In this document: positions 60,507 to 64,000 of the stretch, one piece after another
Layout: each line of letters starts with the position of its first letter
Position numbering within the stretch: the stretch's first letter is position 1
Assembly (NCBI GenBank): GCA_028285415.1
Contig: JANQPF010000010.1
Location: 1-64,000 of the forward strand
Direction: 5' to 3'
Length of the DNA: 64,000 bases
DNA from: Pseudomonadales bacterium
GTDB taxonomy: Bacteria > Pseudomonadota > Gammaproteobacteria > Pseudomonadales > Azotimanducaceae
Made by a program: the position numbers and the translations under genes
The notes under the pieces: model-generated
Told to the model about the DNA's origin: nothing
What the model saw: only the letters and a program-made list of their open reading frames with translations
Databases searched by the model: none

Positions 60507-61795
60507 GCATCACAGAATCCGACAACACACCTGATCTGCCGGAAAAGGTCTCTCGCAACCTGCCCGCCGCCGCCGTCATTCTCGAGCGCTGTGACAAGCT
60601 GGCGAGCCTGTCTTCGATGCCGGACGCCATCTGTCGAACCTATCTCAGTCGAGAGCACGGCCTGGCCAACGAGATGGTCAGCGGGTGGCTGACGGAGGCA
60701 GGCATGACGGCGTCGATCGACGCCGCGGGTAACGTCTTCGGCCGGTATGCGCCAGCCGGTCAGGACACCTTTCTTGTGCTCGGCTCGCACCTCGACACCG
60801 TGCCGGATGCCGGCAGGTACGATGGCATTCTTGGTGTGCTGAGTGGGATTGCCGTTGTCGATCAGCTCGCGCGCAGCGGGACGGAGCTGCCGTTCGGCAT
60901 CGAGGTGGTTGGGTTCGGCGAAGAGGAAGGCGTGCGGTTTGGTACCACCTTGATGTGCAGCCGGGCATTTGCCGGTACATGGGACTCGTCGTGGCTCGCT
61001 CTGACCGACGAATCGGGGACAACGCTCGAGTCTGCGCTGGAAACGTTCGGGATGGATCCGCAGCGGGTTGGCGAAGCTGCCCGGTCCCCGGACCAGCTGG
61101 AAGGTTATCTCGAGTTGCACATTGAGCAGGGGCCGGTGCTCGAAGCGGAAGACCTGCCGGTGGGAATTGTCACCGGTATTGCGGGCGCTCAGCGGCTGCT
61201 CGTGACCTGGACGGGTACCGCCGCTCACGCCGGTACAACTCCTATGGATTTGCGTCGTGACGCGTTGGCGGCAGCAGCCCGCGGGGTGGAGTTTGTCGAG
61301 CGCACGGCGTTAGCGCTCGGTATTGTGGCAACCGTGGGACAGCTTGTTGCGGAACCCGGCGGAATGAACGTCGTGCCCGGCAGAGTGACTATGAGCCTCG
61401 ACGTGCGCAGCGTCGACGCGGAGCTGATGGAGCAGGGTAAACAAGAGATACTCGCTGGACTGTCGCGCATCGCTGCTGATCGGGGTATCTCCATGGACGT
61501 GCAGCCGGTTCATGCGGCGGATCCGGTTGCCTGCGCGGAGCACATGCGCCAGGCGGTGGCGAGCGCAATTAACGGTTTGACAGCTCCGGTTTTCGAGCTG
61601 CCGAGCGGCGCCGGGCACGACGCCATGGCGGTCGCCACGGTGTGCGACGTCGGCATGATTTTTATCCGGTGTGCGGCGGGGCTTTCCCACAATCCGGGGG
61701 AAAGCGTCAGCCATACGGATGTCGCCTGGGGTCTTGCGGCGTTGCATGATACGGTGCTGCACCTCGCGGAAAACAAGGCAAGAGATTCACGATGA
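60503..61795 (+). CDS. allC: Allantoate amidohydrolase-like M20 metallohydrolase
   Basis: A 430-residue dinuclear metal amidohydrolase. GSHLDTVPDAGRYDG supplies His and Asp, FGEEEGVRFG the Glu pair, LELHIEQGPVLE a His, and SHNPGESVSHTD the last His, the AllC/ureidoglycolate-hydrolase/beta-ureidopropionase pattern. It likely releases ammonia from allantoate to give ureidoglycine. It starts at GTG overlapping the methyltransferase stop, and its own TGA overlaps the allE ATG. AllC and the related beta-alanine synthase cannot be separated by motif alone; the coupling to allE favours AllC. Confidence 0.85.
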   Translation: MSITESDNTPDLPEKVSRNLPAAAVILERCDKLASLSSMPDAICRTYLSREHGLANEMVSGWLTEAGMTASIDAAGNVFGRYAPAGQDTFLVLGSHLDTVPDAGRYDGILGVLSGIAVVDQLARSGTELPFGIEVVGFGEEEGVRFGTTLMCSRAFAGTWDSSWLALTDESGTTLESALETFGMDPQRVGEAARSPDQLEGYLELHIEQGPVLEAEDLPVGIVTGIAGAQRLLVTWTGTAAHAGTTPMDLRRDALAAAARGVEFVERTALALGIVATVGQLVAEPGGMNVVPGRVTMSLDVRSVDAELMEQGKQEILAGLSRIAADRGISMDVQPVHAADPVACAEHMRQAVASAINGLTAPVFELPSGAGHDAMAVATVCDVGMIFIRCAAGLSHNPGESVSHTDVAWGLAALHDTVLHLAENKARDSR

Positions 61796-62538
61796 CTCCA
61801 TCACACACCGGCATTACTCGCAGTTCAGTACATGTGGATCATGCGCTGATCACGCCGGAGAGCCACGTGCCGTTGCACCTGCCTGCATGGCAGGGTGTTG
61901 AAACCGTGGTGCTCATCTCTGCGGAGATGGGAGCGGGCTTCAGCCAGTATCTGGTCACCTGCGGTGCCGGTGCCCAGATGACGCCGCTCAGACCCGGAGA
62001 GGAGTACTTCCTGTTTGTCCTCGAAGGTACGGTCGCCGTTGGCGCAGGCGAGCGCGACTGGCATCTCGGCGGCGAGGAATTTGCGTACCTGGCCTCCGAC
62101 GGTGATTGGCAGCTCAGCGCTGCCGAAGGCTCCCGTCTGTTGATCTTTGCAAGAACGTACGCGGCCCTCGCCGGGGTCGAAGCGCCCCATACCCTGCGCG
62201 GCAGCCTTGCTGAGGTTGCGAAGGAACCGTTTCTCGGCGACGAAGGCGCGCTTCTGCAGGTGTTGTTGCCCGATGACATTGCTTTCGATTGGGGCATCAA
62301 CGTATTCGAGTTTGTCCCCGGCGGTACGCTGCCGCAGGTGGAGAGTCACTTCATGGAGCACGGTCTGTATCTGCTCGAAGGGCAGGGCGTTTATCGCCTG
62401 TCGGATTCCTGGTATCCGGTGCAGCAGGGTGATGCCATCTGGATGGGTCCCTACGTGCTGCAGTGGTTTGCCGCGACCGGTAAGTCCAACAGCCGGTATA
62501 TCTATTACAAAGAAATGCAGCGTGCTCCGCTCGGCTGA
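61792..62538 (+). CDS. allE: (S)-ureidoglycine aminohydrolase
   Basis: A 248-residue bicupin. The first cupin (RPGEEYFLFVLEGTVAVGAG) and the second (ESHFMEHGLYLLEGQGVYRL) flank the Mn site (His and Glu in ESHFMEHGLYLL), and DSWYPVQQGDAIWMGPYVLQW closes the second domain. AllE releases ammonia from (S)-ureidoglycine to form ureidoglycolate. It follows allC with an ATGA overlap. Other ureide genes (uricase, allantoinase, ureidoglycolate lyase) are absent within the window and may be elsewhere. Confidence 0.92.
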   Translation: MTPSHTGITRSSVHVDHALITPESHVPLHLPAWQGVETVVLISAEMGAGFSQYLVTCGAGAQMTPLRPGEEYFLFVLEGTVAVGAGERDWHLGGEEFAYLASDGDWQLSAAEGSRLLIFARTYAALAGVEAPHTLRGSLAEVAKEPFLGDEGALLQVLLPDDIAFDWGINVFEFVPGGTLPQVESHFMEHGLYLLEGQGVYRLSDSWYPVQQGDAIWMGPYVLQWFAATGKSNSRYIYYKEMQRAPLG

Positions 62539-62557
62539 GCCGTAACGCTGCCGACCG

Positions 62558-63442
62558 TCATGGTTCAGGGCGGCGGACGGTTTGCACCTCGTTGTACAGA
62601 TAGTCGGTAAGCGCCTGTCGACCCTGCCGCGCGGCACTAACTTCCCAGGGAATGGGATCGCCGACGTCCACACGAATAGTGCTGCCGAATTTGTTTAGTG
62701 CTTCGTGTACCAGTAGCGCCATGCGCAACGGTTCTGCGATGTGGCTTGCCACGTGGAACTTGCGGCTGTTGCGACCGTGGAAGTGGATGGGTATCACGGT
62801 TGCCCGGGACTCGCGGACGAGCTTTGCAGCGAATGTGGTCCATGGCGCATCGGACACGCCACCGAATCCCAGCTTGCCTGCGGTTGACACCATACCGGAG
62901 GGAAAAATCAGTACCGGGACGTCCGCGGCCAGCGCATCCCGGGCGAGCTGCTTGCAGCGAATGTTGTTGCGCAGCGCATCGCGGTGCGGCTGAAAATCGA
63001 TCGGCAGGAAATGTCTGGCAAGGTCCCGGTCCTGGCACAGCATGGCGTGGATCATGATGCGGAAGTCACCCCGGGCGCGTAGCGCAAGGTGGCATAGAAC
63101 GACGCCGTCTATGACGCCGAAAGGGTGGTTGGCGACAAAGACGACGGGACCCTGCTGCGGGATTTTCTGCAGCTGTGTCGGATCAAAGTCCAGACGGATC
63201 CCTGTCTCAGCCAGCGCACCGGCAAAGAAGTCCGGGGCGTTGAACGGTTTGACTTTGAGACGCGAATAGATGCGCTCGACTTTACGCCGGCCGAACAGAT
63301 ACTCCATGCGGGAGATGATCTGACGCGTCAGCCACGGATCCTCGGGCTGCACGTAAGATATGCGTGGTTCCTCTCTGACAAAGGCCCGCTGCAGCGGATC
63401 CAGCTCACACGTCTCTTCACAGGTCTCGAGTGCTTCTGCCAT
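62558..63442 (-). CDS. PlsC-like lysophospholipid acyltransferase
   Basis: A 294-residue acyltransferase of the PlsC-related group. NHPFGVIDG (about residues 105-113) is a variant of the NHxxxxD motif, and PVLIFPSGMVST corresponds to the FPEG-type motif with Ser-Gly in place of Glu-Gly. Such variants occur in acyltransferases related to ornithine-lipid and hemolysin-like enzymes. It lacks a signal peptide and membrane helices beyond a weakly hydrophobic stretch. Its stop is 20 bp from the allE stop in the opposite direction. Confidence 0.8.
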   Translation of the reverse strand: MAEALETCEETCELDPLQRAFVREEPRISYVQPEDPWLTRQIISRMEYLFGRRKVERIYSRLKVKPFNAPDFFAGALAETGIRLDFDPTQLQKIPQQGPVVFVANHPFGVIDGVVLCHLALRARGDFRIMIHAMLCQDRDLARHFLPIDFQPHRDALRNNIRCKQLARDALAADVPVLIFPSGMVSTAGKLGFGGVSDAPWTTFAAKLVRESRATVIPIHFHGRNSRKFHVASHIAEPLRMALLVHEALNKFGSTIRVDVGDPIPWEVSAARQGRQALTDYLYNEVQTVRRPEP

Positions 63443-63503
63443 CCGCTCATCGTATGCGGCGTGTCTTAACGTTTTATGACGTCATGAGCGTACGGGTTGC
63501 GCT

Positions 63504-64000
63504 TTACCTCATATCAAAGGTGATGTGCAGGTGCGGCAGGTTGCGCAGAATGAAGCTCGGCTCAGCCTGCGGCGCGGGCGCACCTTCCGCCAGCCGTATG
63601 TTCTGCATCCGCTCCAGCAGCGCGGGAAATCCCAGGTTCAGCTCCTGGCGCGCCAAGGGGGCGCCGATGCAGTGATGTACCCCGGAACCGAACGCCAGCT
63701 GCATGCCCGCCTTTTCCCGGTGGATGTCGACGTCGTCGGGATTCGGGAACTGGCGCTCGTCGCGGTTCGCAGCGCCGTAGCGCAGCATGATGAAATCCCC
63801 GGCCTTGAGCGGATAGCCGCCGAGCTCGGTATCGCGGGTCACCAACCGCGGCAGGCCCTGAACCGGCGCTTCGATGCGCAGGGTTTCTTCGACGAACGTT
63901 TTGATGAGCTTCTCATTGCCCCGCAGCTCGTCCTGGAGATGAGGATGTTTGCACAGGAGCAACATGCCCCAGCCGAACGTGCTGGTGGTTGTTTCGTGAC
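63504..64000 (-). CDS. Cytochrome P450, 3' part only (5' end outside window)
   Basis: The reading frame continues through the right edge, leaving about 165 residues of a P450. ETTTSTFGWGM is the end of the I-helix, ETLRIEAPVQGLPR contains the ExxR motif, and LAFGSGVHHCIGAPLARQEL is the heme-cysteine motif. It is not a CYP153: the I-helix sequence and heme loop resemble CYP107/CYP125-type bacterial P450s acting on larger molecules. Subfamily cannot be decided without the N-terminal part. Confidence 0.88.
   Translation of the reverse strand, partial: HETTTSTFGWGMLLLCKHPHLQDELRGNEKLIKTFVEETLRIEAPVQGLPRLVTRDTELGGYPLKAGDFIMLRYGAANRDERQFPNPDDVDIHREKAGMQLAFGSGVHHCIGAPLARQELNLGFPALLERMQNIRLAEGAPAPQAEPSFILRNLPHLHITFDMR

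Noticed and set aside
63474-63486. ATGACGTCAT palindrome upstream of the acyltransferase gene
   Set aside because: A single 10-bp palindrome without partner sites or a known bacterial regulator is too weak to call.

Overview
The window is GC-rich, densely coding DNA with many 1-13 bp overlaps between neighbouring genes. It looks like the chromosome of an aerobic, probably marine, gammaproteobacterium. The support is a ubiquinone pathway (ubiG, a Coq7-type hydroxylase), NhaR, three Fur-like boxes, two TonB-dependent receptors, Gram-negative outer-membrane proteins and a large set of acyl-CoA and hydrocarbon oxidation genes including a CYP153-type alkane hydroxylase. I cannot name a genus. No rRNA, tRNA, CRISPR array, insertion sequence or phage gene was seen. 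All product names come from reading motifs and family resemblance; no database search was run.

Layout. 1-3.3 kb: 3' end of a CobN/ChlH-like chelatase carrying a C-terminal membrane anchor. 3.3-14.7 kb: acyl-CoA catabolism (two acyl-CoA dehydrogenases, four crotonase-family genes, a TauD-like dioxygenase) with a dehalogenase-type hydrolase, a TetR regulator and, inserted among them, a zinc-type TonB receptor with a His-rich partner. 14.7-23.5 kb: an iron-uptake island with a siderophore-type TonB receptor, two PepSY membrane proteins, small DUF3325/DUF3649-like partners, a DUF6607-like protein, two unknown genes and a 37-residue microprotein; three Fur-like boxes lie in its promoters. 23.5-26.2 kb: two small c-type cytochromes, a DUF2256 zinc-ribbon protein and a ubiG-coq7-GNAT operon. 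26.2-32.8 kb: a short-chain dehydrogenase divergent from a TetR-controlled operon of GPH transporter, regulator, Rieske oxygenase, luciferase-like monooxygenase and CmcJ/NvfI-type oxidoreductase, then a tandem PARP-type zinc-finger protein. 33-37.6 kb: hydrolase, fasciclin protein, glutathione transferase and an AraC regulator divergent from CYP153 across three direct repeats spaced 21 bp apart.

37.6-42.6 kb: DUF533 protein, two divergent ribosome-hibernation-factor-like proteins, nhaR with a coupled 50-residue microprotein, a Bax-inhibitor-1 protein and an SbtA/SbtB-type bicarbonate transporter pair. 42.7-48.9 kb: nitronate monooxygenase and Baeyer-Villiger-type monooxygenase facing a MalY-like lyase, MaoC hydratase and CocE/NonD hydrolase. 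49-55.2 kb: a membrane-anchored PAF-acetylhydrolase-like enzyme fused to a cyclophilin domain, a small secreted protein, then a sigma factor, anti-sigma factor, lysine-free Asp/Glu/Arg secreted protein and TPR/beta-barrel outer-membrane protein in one operon. 55.2-59.6 kb: an operon of VOC protein, class III aminotransferase, 2-oxoglutarate oxygenase, MFS transporter and NTF2-like protein. 59.7-62.5 kb: a secreted methyltransferase-like protein coupled to allC and allE (ureide catabolism). 62.5-64 kb: a PlsC-like acyltransferase and the 3' end of a second P450.

Most promising for novelty: the sigma/anti-sigma/polyampholyte/TPR-barrel operon, the hydrolase-cyclophilin fusion, the Rieske/LLM/CmcJ operon with its promoter-overlapping operator, the tandem PARP-finger protein, the anchored CobN-like chelatase beside an iron island, and two microproteins translationally coupled to neighbours.
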